64,000 nt of DNA from Citrobacter freundii (GTDB lineage Bacteria; Bacteroidota; Bacteroidia; Chitinophagales; Chitinophagaceae), in contig QFQQ01000012.1 in NCBI GenBank assembly GCA_003243445.1, positions 62,001 to 126,000 of the forward strand, written 5' to 3'. The translations under genes were made by a program, and so were the position numbers. The stretch's first letter is position 1. Each line of letters starts with the position of its first letter. Shown here in pieces: positions 44,808 through 54,066 of the stretch. The notes under the pieces were generated by a model that worked only from the letters and a program-made list of their open reading frames with translations, searched no databases and was not told where the DNA came from.

Positions 44808-45995
44808 TTATTTACCGTCACCCTTCTTCAATGTCAGCACTGTGATCTCCGGCCACATACCGATCCGCCCTTTCAGGCCATGATAACCAAAGCCCCGGTT
44901 TACATATAAATACTTTCCTTCCTGCTCATACAGACCAGCCCATTGTTTATAGAAATATTTGATCGGGCTCCATTTAAAGCCAAACAGCTCGATGCCAAAC
45001 TGCATGCCATGCGTATGCCCTGCGAGTGTCAGATGTACGTGTTGATGATGATCCACCGTTACTTCATCCCAGTGGGATGGGTCGTGAGACATAAGAATTT
45101 TGAATGCATTATCCGGAACAGTATTCGTCGCAACTTTCAGATCACCGTATTTGTGGAATCCGCCTTTTCCCCAATTCTCCACACCGATCAACGCAATGCT
45201 TTGACCCTGGCGCTGGATGGTTACTGCTTCATTGAGCAATAATTTAAAGCCGATCTCTCCATGAATTTCTTTCAGGCGAACAAGGTTGGCGTCTTTTGCT
45301 GCTTTTGTTTCCCAGCGGATATAGTCGCCATAGTCATGATTGCCCAGCACCGAATATTTACCGTAAGGTGCGCTGAGTTTGGTGAAAGCCGGGATCCAGG
45401 GATCCATTTCCGTAGCCATGTGGTTGACGAGGTCGCCGGTGAACAGGAGCAGGTCACTGTTCTGCGCATGTACCAGGTCAAGCCCTTTCTGCACACCGCC
45501 CGCATCACTGAAACTGCCGGAATGTATATCGGACAGTTGAGTGATGGTAAACCCATCAAAAGCCTCCGGCAGATCATGGAAGTACAATGTTTCTTTTCTT
45601 ACTTTATAAAAATGCCTTCCGCGTGTCAGCCCGAAAAGCGTGACCAGGAAAATAATGCCTGCGAGAACAACGGCGGCTTCACTTATATAAACGCTTCTTG
45701 GAGGAAACCCTTCAAAGAGGCGAACAAGATCTCCCGCCAGCAGGATGGGCGTGGCAACCAGTTTAGGAATAAAGACCAGCAGCAAAGCCGACATCAGCCC
45801 TGCAATCCAGCGCTGCGCATTTTCTCCGGTCCTTCGCAGCCAGATAATGGAGATCATCCCGGTGATCAATAGCGCATCGATCAGCCAGTAAACAAGGCGC
45901 AGTGTTCCATTTTTCGAGAGCGTGGTAACAGCCTGGTAAAAATAAATGTCTGCCACCAGGAAGAGCAGGAGTATCATTAAAAGCCTTCTAACCAT
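44808..45995 (-). CDS. Membrane-bound metallophosphoesterase (YkuE-like)
   Basis: 395 residues from the ATG at 45995, which has an AAGAAAGG ribosome-binding site; the longer frame begins with a TTG. Four membrane segments lie at about 5-22, 29-48, 56-85 and 100-125. The calcineurin-like domain follows with its metal ligands DIHSG (about 157), GDLVNH, GNHDYGD, MSHDP and GHTHGMQFG. This order fits YkuE-type phosphoesterases, which act on phospholipids or related envelope phosphates. Confidence 0.9.
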   Translation of the reverse strand: MVRRLLMILLLFLVADIYFYQAVTTLSKNGTLRLVYWLIDALLITGMISIIWLRRTGENAQRWIAGLMSALLLVFIPKLVATPILLAGDLVRLFEGFPPRSVYISEAAVVLAGIIFLVTLFGLTRGRHFYKVRKETLYFHDLPEAFDGFTITQLSDIHSGSFSDAGGVQKGLDLVHAQNSDLLLFTGDLVNHMATEMDPWIPAFTKLSAPYGKYSVLGNHDYGDYIRWETKAAKDANLVRLKEIHGEIGFKLLLNEAVTIQRQGQSIALIGVENWGKGGFHKYGDLKVATNTVPDNAFKILMSHDPSHWDEVTVDHHQHVHLTLAGHTHGMQFGIELFGFKWSPIKYFYKQWAGLYEQEGKYLYVNRGFGYHGLKGRIGMWPEITVLTLKKGDGK

Positions 45996-46186
45996 ATAGT
46001 AACTACCTTTCTTAATAAAGACAGCCAAACAGCTAACAGCAACATTCGCTCCATGTTATTTGTTGCGGAATTTGATATTTTTAACAGGAAAAAATGAAAA
46101 GAACTTTTGAACAAAAGATTGTTAATCATTTGTTTGTTTGAAGGGTCAGCATGTTTCCGGAGGTCGGGATCCATGTCGTTAGGACA

Positions 46187-46440
46187 CTCCGGGTCGATTG
46201 GTTTAAGCTCCCGCAGATCTCGCAGATTTTATCTTTCCTACTCAAGCAACAGCCTCCTGCGCTGCCTTTGTTTTACAATTGATAACGCAGATATCGCTGA
46301 TAAACTTTCTCCGGGAGCCATTCATCTGCGATATCTGCGCCGCTAACCGGATGATGAGTCCCGGTTATGCGCCGACAATTTCAACTATAGCAAGGTAAAA
46401 TCTGCGAGATCTGCGGGAGCTTAAGCCAATCGACCCGGAG
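46187..46440. mobile_element. MITE-like element with 45-bp terminal inverted repeats
   Basis: The ends 46187-46231 and 46396-46440 are inverted copies differing at one base; each contains CTCCGGGTCGATTGG, AAGCTCCCGCAGATC and TCGCAGATTTTA. The centre contains a second, smaller inverted repeat (GCAGATATCGC/GCGATATCTGC). It has no coding capacity and lies between the phosphoesterase and rhamnosidase genes, which are on the same strand. Confidence 0.75.
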
Positions 46441-46480
46441 ACGTATCCACACAGTAGCTTTGTCTTTACTGCCCGTTCTA

Positions 46481-49195
46481 CTACAAACCCGCCGTAAACA
46501 CATACTTCCCCGAACCCAACTCCATCACCACATCCGCGTTTTCCTGCCTTACATTTTTAATCTCTTTGAATGAAGACAACGGTTTCCCGTTTTCCAATAC
46601 ACTATTCAATGTTACACCGGGAATATAAATTGTAGCCGTTGTGTTGACAGGTATTTCTATTTCAAACTGCAATTGTTTATCCTGCACTTTCCAATGTGAA
46701 GAGGCATTGCCGTAATAAGTTTTCAATGATGCGGCAACATCCGTCAGTCCGCCACCGATATGCGGTTGGATACGGATGTGTTTATATCCGGGGCCATCCT
46801 CGTATGTGTCGAGACCGGCAGCCACGCGATACATCCAGTCGCCAATGGCGCCATACGCATAGTGATTGAAAGAGTTCATGGAAGCGGGTTCAAAGCTGCC
46901 GTCGGTGCGGATGCCATTCCATCTTTCCCAGATCGTTGTTGCACCCATCTTTACAGGATATAACCAGGAAGGATAAGATTCCTGTAATAATAATTTGTAT
47001 GCCCAGTCTGTATAACCAAAACGGCTTAAAACATGACAGAGATAGGGCGTTCCCAGGAAACCTGTTGTCAGATGCGTACCATAGCTTTTGATGTTTTCTA
47101 CCAAACGTGCGGCGGCCTGTGCCCGCAAATTCTCCGGAAGCATGTCAAAATTCAATGCGAGGACGTATGCTGTTTGCGTGCTGGATACAAGTCTGCCGGC
47201 TGGTGTGACAAACTCCTTTACGAATGCCTCTTTTATTTTTGGAAGCAGCGCCGTATAGGTCTGTACATCTTCTGTTTTCCCTAACACAGTTGCGGCTTTG
47301 ATCAGCAGTTGCACAGAGTACGCATAAAAAGACTGCGCGATCAATACTTTATCCGTAACAGCGGAACGTCCATCGTTATCATCAAAAGGGCGATAGAATA
47401 ACCAGTCGCCGAAGTGATTGCCCGTGTTCCACAAATTACCAGGGCTATTCTTCTGAACATATTGCACCCATGCTTTCATGCTATTATATTGCTGTGACAG
47501 GATGCCTGTGTCGCCATAAGCAATGTACATCGTCCATGGGATGATCGTGGCCACATCAGCCCAGCCTGCAGATCCTGCATCGGTCTTATTCAGTACATCC
47601 GGAATGACATAAGGAACTGACCCGTCATCATGCTGATCGGCACTTACATCTTTCAGCCATTTGGAGAAGAAATTATCTACTTTGCGATTGAATGAAGCCG
47701 TACGTGCAAACACCTGTGCATCGCCGGTCCAGCCGAGACGTTCATCGCGTTGCGGACAATCGGTCGGCACGTCAAGGAAGTTGCCGTTCTGTCCCCATTG
47801 AATATTATGTTGTAGTTGATTCAGCAGTGCATGTGAAGAGGTGAATGATCCTGTTGCCGGCATATCTGAATACAACGCAACAGCTGTGAGGTTCTCCGGT
47901 TTTAATTCTCCCGGAAAACCTTCCACCCGGATATAACGAAAACCCTGAAAGGTGAAATGAGGGTGAAAGGATTCCTCGCCATTTCCTCTGAGGATATAGG
48001 TATTTTCCTGCCTTGCAACACGAAGATTCTCTGTATAAAAATTACCTGCTTTATCCAGTACTTCCGCATGATATATTTTGATCGAATCACCTGCTTTCCC
48101 CTGTACTTTCAGTTCAACAAAACCGGTGAGGTTCTGTCCGAAGTCCGCTACCAATTCACCTTTTGGAGTCTTAAAGATCTTGATTGGTTTGAATTGTTCG
48201 TGTTGTCTTACAGGTTCGTTGTAAGTTGCCAGTAAGATGTTCATTGGAAGATCGGCTGTTTGCACGGCGTTCCATCCTGCATCATCATAACCGGTATTAT
48301 TCCAACCGTTTTTTTCTTTCCGTGCATCATTGATCTCGCCATGATAGATCTCGGAATATTGAACGGCGCCAACCGATGATCTCCATTGATCATCGCTGAT
48401 AATGGTTTCGGTTGTGCCGTCTGTATAAGTGACGGCTAGCTGCGCAAGTAATGCCAGTTTCTTTCCATAAAAATCCCTTCCATTCCATGCCACCGTTCCT
48501 CTGTACCAGCCACTACCGAGCTGCACGCCGATCGCATTGTTACCTGTTCTTACAAGATCAGTTACATCATATACCTGGTATTGCAGGCGTTTGTTGTAAC
48601 TGGTCCAGCCCGGTGTTAAAAAATCTTCACCCACTCTTTTGCCATTGATGAATGCCTCATACAAACCATGAGAGGTAATATAAAGACTGGAGGCGCGGAT
48701 CTTTTTTGAAGTATTAAATGCTTTTCTGAATAATGGGCTGGGCCGCATGACGCTGTCTTCCACGCCGCCGGCAACGATCCATTTTGCTTTCCAGTCACCT
48801 GCTTGCAATAAAGCCATTTGCCAGAATGCGGGTTCAGTCCAGTTGCTTCGTTGTCCATGATTATCCCAAACACGGACGCGCCAGAAGTAACGTTTACCGG
48901 ATTCCAATGGCTGACCTTTGTATGGCACATGAACTGACTGATCTGAAGAGATCCTGCCGCTGTTGTATACAACAGTCTTTTTACCAGAGGAAGCAGTTTC
49001 TACAATAAGTTCATATGCTGTCTGCTGTGTATTGCGTTGAGCGGATGATAGCTGCCAGCTAAACCGGGGTTGTGTGATATCAAGGCCAATGGGATTATGC
49101 CGATTCTCACACAAGGGGTTTGTAACGGCCAGCTGGGCAAGAGCAGATACAGCGAGTGCAAGGAAGGAGCTTGCAAGCAGAAAGATTTTTTTCAT
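46481..49195 (-). CDS. GH78 alpha-L-rhamnosidase
   Basis: 904 residues with a signal peptide. The N-terminal beta domains open with LCENRHNPIGLDITQPRFSW; a lectin-like domain (SLYITSHGLYEAFINGKRVG) follows, then the GH78 alpha/alpha-barrel with FLDVPTDCPQRDERLGWTGDAQ, whose acidic residues include the proposed catalytic acid. The C-terminal beta domain ends at a putative cap near 860-904. Length and order fit secreted GH78 enzymes that release L-rhamnose. It is the last gene of a same-strand cluster with GH43, GH-A and SusCD genes, so rhamnose-bearing polysaccharide is probably the target. Confidence 0.92.
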   Translation of the reverse strand: MKKIFLLASSFLALAVSALAQLAVTNPLCENRHNPIGLDITQPRFSWQLSSAQRNTQQTAYELIVETASSGKKTVVYNSGRISSDQSVHVPYKGQPLESGKRYFWRVRVWDNHGQRSNWTEPAFWQMALLQAGDWKAKWIVAGGVEDSVMRPSPLFRKAFNTSKKIRASSLYITSHGLYEAFINGKRVGEDFLTPGWTSYNKRLQYQVYDVTDLVRTGNNAIGVQLGSGWYRGTVAWNGRDFYGKKLALLAQLAVTYTDGTTETIISDDQWRSSVGAVQYSEIYHGEINDARKEKNGWNNTGYDDAGWNAVQTADLPMNILLATYNEPVRQHEQFKPIKIFKTPKGELVADFGQNLTGFVELKVQGKAGDSIKIYHAEVLDKAGNFYTENLRVARQENTYILRGNGEESFHPHFTFQGFRYIRVEGFPGELKPENLTAVALYSDMPATGSFTSSHALLNQLQHNIQWGQNGNFLDVPTDCPQRDERLGWTGDAQVFARTASFNRKVDNFFSKWLKDVSADQHDDGSVPYVIPDVLNKTDAGSAGWADVATIIPWTMYIAYGDTGILSQQYNSMKAWVQYVQKNSPGNLWNTGNHFGDWLFYRPFDDNDGRSAVTDKVLIAQSFYAYSVQLLIKAATVLGKTEDVQTYTALLPKIKEAFVKEFVTPAGRLVSSTQTAYVLALNFDMLPENLRAQAAARLVENIKSYGTHLTTGFLGTPYLCHVLSRFGYTDWAYKLLLQESYPSWLYPVKMGATTIWERWNGIRTDGSFEPASMNSFNHYAYGAIGDWMYRVAAGLDTYEDGPGYKHIRIQPHIGGGLTDVAASLKTYYGNASSHWKVQDKQLQFEIEIPVNTTATIYIPGVTLNSVLENGKPLSSFKEIKNVRQENADVVMELGSGKYVFTAGL

Positions 49196-49214
49196 ATAGG
49201 GAAGTTAAGAAAAT

Positions 49215-49425
49215 GATCCCGCGGATTACGCGGATTTTGTCAGGCTTTTATTTGTGGTTGTTGATGATGACGGGGCAGTTATTTATTTGATTGCGCGGAT
49301 TACGCGGATTAGTTTCAGATGAAATGAACTAATCTGCGTAATCCGCGCAACCGGATTGGAAACTATTGCAATGATGGTAGGGCCTTCAATTATAAGACCA
49401 ATAAATCTGCGAAATCTGCGGGAAC
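49215..49425. repeat. Nested inverted repeat of the GCGGATTACGCGGATT type
   Basis: The inner stem is 49291-49314 with 49327-49350, 24 bases and one mismatch, on a 12-base loop. Outer arms (about 49218-49238 and 49403-49422) are similar repeats CCCGCGGATTACGCGGATTT and AAATCTGCGAAATCTGCGGG. It fills the gap between two same-strand glycosidase genes. Confidence 0.75.
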
Positions 49426-49427
49426 CC

Positions 49428-51473
49428 TCAACGTCCGATCTGAGAGATCTCACCAATCCGTACTTTGATCGCATGCCCCCCTTCCGGTCTTGCCGCAGAA
49501 TTCACCACCATGATCTCCCGCTTATCACTTTGATAAATGGAGGGCCACAAGGTCTTTTCCCAGGCCGCATTCGTAGTATGCCAGTGCCTGCCATAATCAT
49601 CGCTGACAGAGATATTGCTTTTATTGGAAGTGACCACTAATCTTCCGTCCGACAGTGATAAAATATAAGGGCCCGCCCACTGATCCGGGATCGGTGTTCC
49701 CAGGCCAGTGGCCCAGTTAGTGCCATCCTTACTTGTTTTATAAAACACATTACATTTCTCCGGTCCGCAGATCTCGTATACTACAATGTATTCGCCATTC
49801 TTCATCCTTGTCCATACCGGCATGCCGGGTCTCGATAAAGGATGACCAGGTTCGTATGCTACCCAGATCTCCGGTCCCCATGTTTTTCCATAGTCATCTG
49901 ATACTTTCTGGGAAATGATCTGGCTGTAGGAAATGCTGTCCGCTACGTGGATCTCGCTTGCATACATGACAGAGAGGCGGCCATCCTGCAGGAAATAAAA
50001 ATGCGGTTCGTATACGCCTTTATCAGGTTTGCCCAGTTCACCCGGTTTTCCTTCATTGGCATCAATGGTGCTGAGCTTTGTCCAGGTCCTGCCGTTATCC
50101 GCACTGCGATAAACATACAAACGATACGATTCCTGCCAGCGGACAGAGCGGCAGGAGAGAAGAATGCTTTTATCCGGTAATTCGATCAGCTGTGCATTAT
50201 CCAGATCGCGGCCGGGATCGGAAATGATACTGATCGCTTTCCATGTCCGGCCATTGTCCTCGCTCTGGGCAACCTCCAGTTCCAGGCCGCCATCGGGTTC
50301 TTTTGCATAGCCATTGTTGCGGCTTATTGTGTAACCTGCAAGCCATGATCTTCCCTTGCGTTGCAAAAGCCGTCCGTATTGGGCACCATATCTTCCATGG
50401 CTGCGACCACTTGTGCCGCCGGCTTCGGCTACTTTGCCCTTATCTTCAAAGATGGGAACATTGCGGACATCCACTGAATCCTTCCAGGTGATGGATGAAC
50501 CGGTCTCTCTTTTTACAACAGGCCATCCGTTCTTATATTCCAGTGGATCGATCAGAAATACGCGGATCTCTCCTGTTGGTTTTTCACCCGGCCGGACATG
50601 GATCGCATGATAGGCGATATAACGTTTTCCTTTTGTGTCAGTGATAATGGAGTTATGACCAGGGCCTGTCCAGTGTTCATTCAATTCCAGGATCGCACTG
50701 CTGCCTGTGCCGTTTTGCTCACCTAAGGTTGTATATGGCCCTTCTGCTTTGTCTGCACGCGCTACCAATACAGCATAGCTGGGGTTTGCTCCGCAACAAT
50801 TATCACCGGAATAGTAGAGATAATATTTTCCATTGTAATGGTCAACCCAGGCGCCTTCCACCAGCTGATCATATTTCTTTTCGCGTTTTGGAAAGATGAG
50901 GTCTTTGGGGGATGAGCCGGGTTTGAAATCACTCCAGTCGTCTTTCATTTCCTGTACCTTGATCGGTTTGTGTGCGGAACCCCAGTACAATAATTTTTTA
51001 CCGGATACAGGATCGATGAAGGACATCGGATCGATATTGATAAAGCTTGCACCGCAGATCAGCGGTGTGCCTTTGTCAGTAAACGGCCCTTCGGGTTTGT
51101 CTGCATATGCCACACCAAGACATTTACCAATACTCGTATCAATCGATTCGGCAGAGTAGAACATTACATACTTTTTCAGCTGCCGATCGAACATCACATG
51201 CGGTGCCCAAAAATCATGACTGCCCCATGATGGTTTCTGTGGAAGCGCGTCACCGATCAGTTTCCAGTTTTGCAGATCGCCACTTGTGGCGACCTGTATA
51301 TGGATCGTATTGCCTTTGGTATTCGGATTGGTGGCATAGGCATAATACCGGTTGTCTACACGGATGACTGTTGGGTCAGGGAAATCCTGGTCCAGTACCG
51401 GGTTGAAGATCTTTTGTTGTGCAGCGCTGCTCATGCAAAGCAACATGACTGCAAAAAGGGAAGAACTTTTCAT
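49428..51473 (-). CDS. GH43 enzyme fused to a BNR/sialidase-type propeller
   Basis: 681 residues with a signal peptide (ending SSAAQQ). Residues 20-330 are a GH43 five-blade propeller: base D33 in DQDFPDPT, D148 in INIDPMSF, and acid E206 in VEGAWV. Residues about 340-680 form a second propeller with four or five Asp-box repeats (SEDNGRTW, SADNGRTW, SDDYGKTW, SKDGTNW, SDDYGRHW), the pattern of GH33 and GH93 families. GH43 with a GH93-like partner would suit arabinan, but the second activity is not proven. Within the rhamnosidase/GH43 cluster this protein may attack two linkages of one side chain. Confidence 0.85.
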   Translation of the reverse strand: MKSSSLFAVMLLCMSSAAQQKIFNPVLDQDFPDPTVIRVDNRYYAYATNPNTKGNTIHIQVATSGDLQNWKLIGDALPQKPSWGSHDFWAPHVMFDRQLKKYVMFYSAESIDTSIGKCLGVAYADKPEGPFTDKGTPLICGASFINIDPMSFIDPVSGKKLLYWGSAHKPIKVQEMKDDWSDFKPGSSPKDLIFPKREKKYDQLVEGAWVDHYNGKYYLYYSGDNCCGANPSYAVLVARADKAEGPYTTLGEQNGTGSSAILELNEHWTGPGHNSIITDTKGKRYIAYHAIHVRPGEKPTGEIRVFLIDPLEYKNGWPVVKRETGSSITWKDSVDVRNVPIFEDKGKVAEAGGTSGRSHGRYGAQYGRLLQRKGRSWLAGYTISRNNGYAKEPDGGLELEVAQSEDNGRTWKAISIISDPGRDLDNAQLIELPDKSILLSCRSVRWQESYRLYVYRSADNGRTWTKLSTIDANEGKPGELGKPDKGVYEPHFYFLQDGRLSVMYASEIHVADSISYSQIISQKVSDDYGKTWGPEIWVAYEPGHPLSRPGMPVWTRMKNGEYIVVYEICGPEKCNVFYKTSKDGTNWATGLGTPIPDQWAGPYILSLSDGRLVVTSNKSNISVSDDYGRHWHTTNAAWEKTLWPSIYQSDKREIMVVNSAARPEGGHAIKVRIGEISQIGR

Positions 51474-51511
51474 GATGTTGGTTTTTGCTTCAACATATAT
51501 TCAGATAGAAT

Positions 51512-51745
51512 GACTGGCGTATATATCCCGCAGATTTCGCAGATTTTACTTTCTTATGAATGAAATTTCATCTCTTTTGGTAAATACATTTATTCGATTG
51601 CGCAGATCGCGCAGATTGCTTCCCTATGAATGAAGTTTATCTGCGCGATCTGCGCAATCGAATAAATGTATTTACTAAGAAAAAAGAGAGCCTTCAATAA
51701 TCGGATTGATAAATCTGCGTGATCTGCGGGAAATCTACGCCAGTC
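51512..51745. mobile_element. MITE-like element with perfect 37-bp inner hairpin
   Basis: The tips GACTGGCGTA (51512) and TACGCCAGTC (51736) are inverted copies, followed inward by CCCGCAGATTTCGCAGATTT and AAATCTGCGTGATCTGCGGG. Inside is a perfect hairpin with arms 51580-51616 and 51639-51675 and a 22-base loop. No coding sequence. It fills the gap between two same-strand glycosidase genes. Confidence 0.8.
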
Positions 51746-51753
51746 AACCGGCA

Positions 51754-52941
51754 TTATTTTCCTGCGTTCGCTTCACTGGTCAGTTTGGTGATCAGCTCCA
51801 CTTCTTTTTGTTTGTAGGGCTTGCCATCTGTATGGAAAATCTCATGGAACCAGGGATCGGGCTCGGAATTGTATTTTTTATCCCAGCTGTTCCATGCATA
51901 TTTGGTCTGCGTCTTTCCATCAACCAGACCCCAGTTGATGGCACCAACTTTATACTTCTTTGCAATGGGGAGTGTTGATTCAAAGAAGCTGTTATTACCA
52001 CGTGCCATATATTCTGTACAGATCAATGGACGGCCCAATGGTTGTAACCACTTGATGCGCTTCTCAAATTCTTCACCGTTTTCATAATTGTGGAAGGTGA
52101 TGATGTCTGACTGATCAAGCTGTACTTTTTCAATAGGCTTTAATTTCTCCGGGGAAGACCAGTCGCCGGCCCATACGCCGGATGTCAACGGCTGTGATGG
52201 ATTTACTGAGCGGGCCCACTCGAAAGACTTTTGTAATAAAGGCAGAACGTATGACGCTTTGTTAGGTAATTCAACTTTGCCATAGGCAGCGTTATTCGTG
52301 TTATCCGGTTCATTCCAGACATCCCATGCAAGGATCCGGTCATCATTCGCAAATTTCTCCACCACGCCTTTCACGTATGCTTCCAGTCTTGGATATTGTG
52401 TTGAATCCTTCAACACATCAAAACCCGGGCTTTGTACCCAGCCTGAATTATGAACGAATGGTTTTGGATCGCGTTGCTTGCCCAGTTTCGGAAACGGGTC
52501 CCAGCATGAATCAAACAATACAAAGATCGGTTTGATATGATGGCGGGCTGCAATTGCAAGAAAAGCATCCAGCCTTTGCTGAAAGCCCGAAGCATCCTGT
52601 TGCCACAGCAGGTCATGCAGATAGACGCGAACGGTATTCATCCCAATTCCTGCAGCCCAGCCAAGTTCACGATTGATGGTTGCGGTATCAAAAGTTTCCG
52701 CCTGGAACATTTCCAGTTCATTGATCGCGTTGCTGGGGATGAAATTGCAACCCACCAGCCAGGGTTGTTTATCGTACCAGGTATTTGCCTGTTCTTTGCT
52801 CCAGATCGAACGCCCTTTAACTGCTGTGTCGCTGGCTGTATGTTCCTGTTGTTGTTGTTTGTTGTCCTGGTTTTTGCACGCGGGAGAAAGAATTAACAGG
52901 GATGCTATCAGCGCAAGCCCGGAAAATCTGATCAATTTCAT
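51754..52941 (-). CDS. Clan GH-A glycoside hydrolase lipoprotein (GH5-like)
   Basis: 395 residues. The lipobox LSPAC puts the lipidated cysteine at residue 22, so it is anchored, probably facing the surface. The TIM barrel shows LGWAAGIGMNTVRVYLHD, an acid/base E211 in WDVWNEPDN and a nucleophile E310 in ICTEYMA, the usual spacing of clan GH-A retaining enzymes such as GH5 mannanases. The exact family cannot be set by eye, so substrate and linkage are open. Confidence 0.85.
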   Translation of the reverse strand: MKLIRFSGLALIASLLILSPACKNQDNKQQQQEHTASDTAVKGRSIWSKEQANTWYDKQPWLVGCNFIPSNAINELEMFQAETFDTATINRELGWAAGIGMNTVRVYLHDLLWQQDASGFQQRLDAFLAIAARHHIKPIFVLFDSCWDPFPKLGKQRDPKPFVHNSGWVQSPGFDVLKDSTQYPRLEAYVKGVVEKFANDDRILAWDVWNEPDNTNNAAYGKVELPNKASYVLPLLQKSFEWARSVNPSQPLTSGVWAGDWSSPEKLKPIEKVQLDQSDIITFHNYENGEEFEKRIKWLQPLGRPLICTEYMARGNNSFFESTLPIAKKYKVGAINWGLVDGKTQTKYAWNSWDKKYNSEPDPWFHEIFHTDGKPYKQKEVELITKLTSEANAGK

Positions 52942-52974
52942 GGTCGGTAATTTTTCGTTTTAAACTTCTTTATG

Positions 52975-53078
52975 TCGATCGATGATCGATGATCGATGGC
53001 CGAATGTAGTAAATGAGTGATGTATAATCAATACATGATGATCATTCGATCATCGATCATCCATCATCGAACATCGAT
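52975..53078. repeat. GATCGATG-type inverted repeat overlapping a gene end
   Basis: The left arm (about 52975-53004) is made of GATCGATGATCGATG units; the right arm (about 53043-53078) has the mirrored CATTCGATCATCGATC and CATCATCGAACATCGAT. The right arm runs into the GH43 gene and encodes its last four residues and stop codon, which shows that the repeat reached into the coding sequence. Confidence 0.65.
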
Positions 53079-54056
53079 TTGCGGGATCTGCTTTCCCTCA
53101 TTTACTTTCAGCACATCCACTCCATTTGCACCGGCAACAAACCCGCAGGTGCTGAACAAGGTTCTGCGAGGTCCAACCTGCTGCGGGTTATTGTGTGCGT
53201 GATAATACATAACGATACTGTCGCCTACGGTGACGAATGCGTTGTGACCTGTACCCTGTATATTGTCTGTTTTTGGGATGATAGGGTTTCCGCTGTATTT
53301 AGTGAATGGCCCTAATGGTGATGAGGCTGTTGCGTAACCGACATTATAAGCCGGGCTTCTGAAGTCATTCGCTGTATAGAATAAATAATACAGGTTCTTA
53401 TGTTTCAGCATAGCAGGCGCTTCGGTTACCGGCCATTGTGCGCCGGAAACAACTTCCCACTCATCGGTTTGTTTGATACAGAGTGTGACGGTGTTGTCTT
53501 TGATCGATTTCCAGTCATCATTTAACTCTGCACCAAAGGTTTTGTTGCCATTATCAAAGCGAACAAAATACAGATAGCTTTTGCTGTTATCATCTGTAAA
53601 CACATGGGGATCGATCTCTTTCTCAGCATGCAATGGTTGCTGATCAGTTTGTGTGAACGGTCCCAATGGTGAATCACTTGTTGCAACCGCGATATGTTCA
53701 TTCGCGGTATAGAACATATAGAACTTATTGTTCCGGTAAAAAACCTCCGGAGCCCAGAAGCCTGTGGTTCCATAAGCCTGGCCCTTAGCAAGTGCCAGGC
53801 TGTTACCGGCCTTGCCTACCGGTCCTTCCCAGTTTTTGCCATCACTGGATTTATATACGGGGATACCTCCATCGGGATTTGAGCCGGATGTTCCGTACAA
53901 ATAATAAGCGCCATCATGTTTCAATACAAAAGGATCGGCCAGCATTACGGGTTGCTTCACTGGTGTGGTCGTTCCATCCTGTGCTTTTTCGGATTTGGAG
54001 CACATCGTCACTGACATCAGCAGTGATGCGTACAGGAGCATCGTCTTTTTGTTCAT
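53064..54056 (-). CDS. GH43-family arabinanase/arabinosidase-like lipoprotein
   Basis: 330 residues. Lipobox VTMC with the cysteine near residue 19. The five-blade propeller carries the GH43 triad: D41 in MLADPFV, D149 in EIDPHVF, E212 in VTEAPAML; HNAFVTVGD, YYLYGTS and YYLFYTAND mark blades. Members act on arabinan or xylan. It begins about 10 bases after susD on the same strand, so it is part of the PUL operon. Its stop codon lies in a repeat element, so the C-terminus may have been altered. Confidence 0.88.
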   Translation of the reverse strand: MNKKTMLLYASLLMSVTMCSKSEKAQDGTTTPVKQPVMLADPFVLKHDGAYYLYGTSGSNPDGGIPVYKSSDGKNWEGPVGKAGNSLALAKGQAYGTTGFWAPEVFYRNNKFYMFYTANEHIAVATSDSPLGPFTQTDQQPLHAEKEIDPHVFTDDNSKSYLYFVRFDNGNKTFGAELNDDWKSIKDNTVTLCIKQTDEWEVVSGAQWPVTEAPAMLKHKNLYYLFYTANDFRSPAYNVGYATASSPLGPFTKYSGNPIIPKTDNIQGTGHNAFVTVGDSIVMYYHAHNNPQQVGPRRTLFSTCGFVAGANGVDVLKVNEGKQIPQIDVR

Positions 54057-54066
54057 CAGGCTCGTA

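Noticed and set aside
45261..45872. A 203-codon plus-strand ORF opposite the metallophosphoesterase
   Set aside because: Antisense shadow of a gene with all its metal ligands intact.
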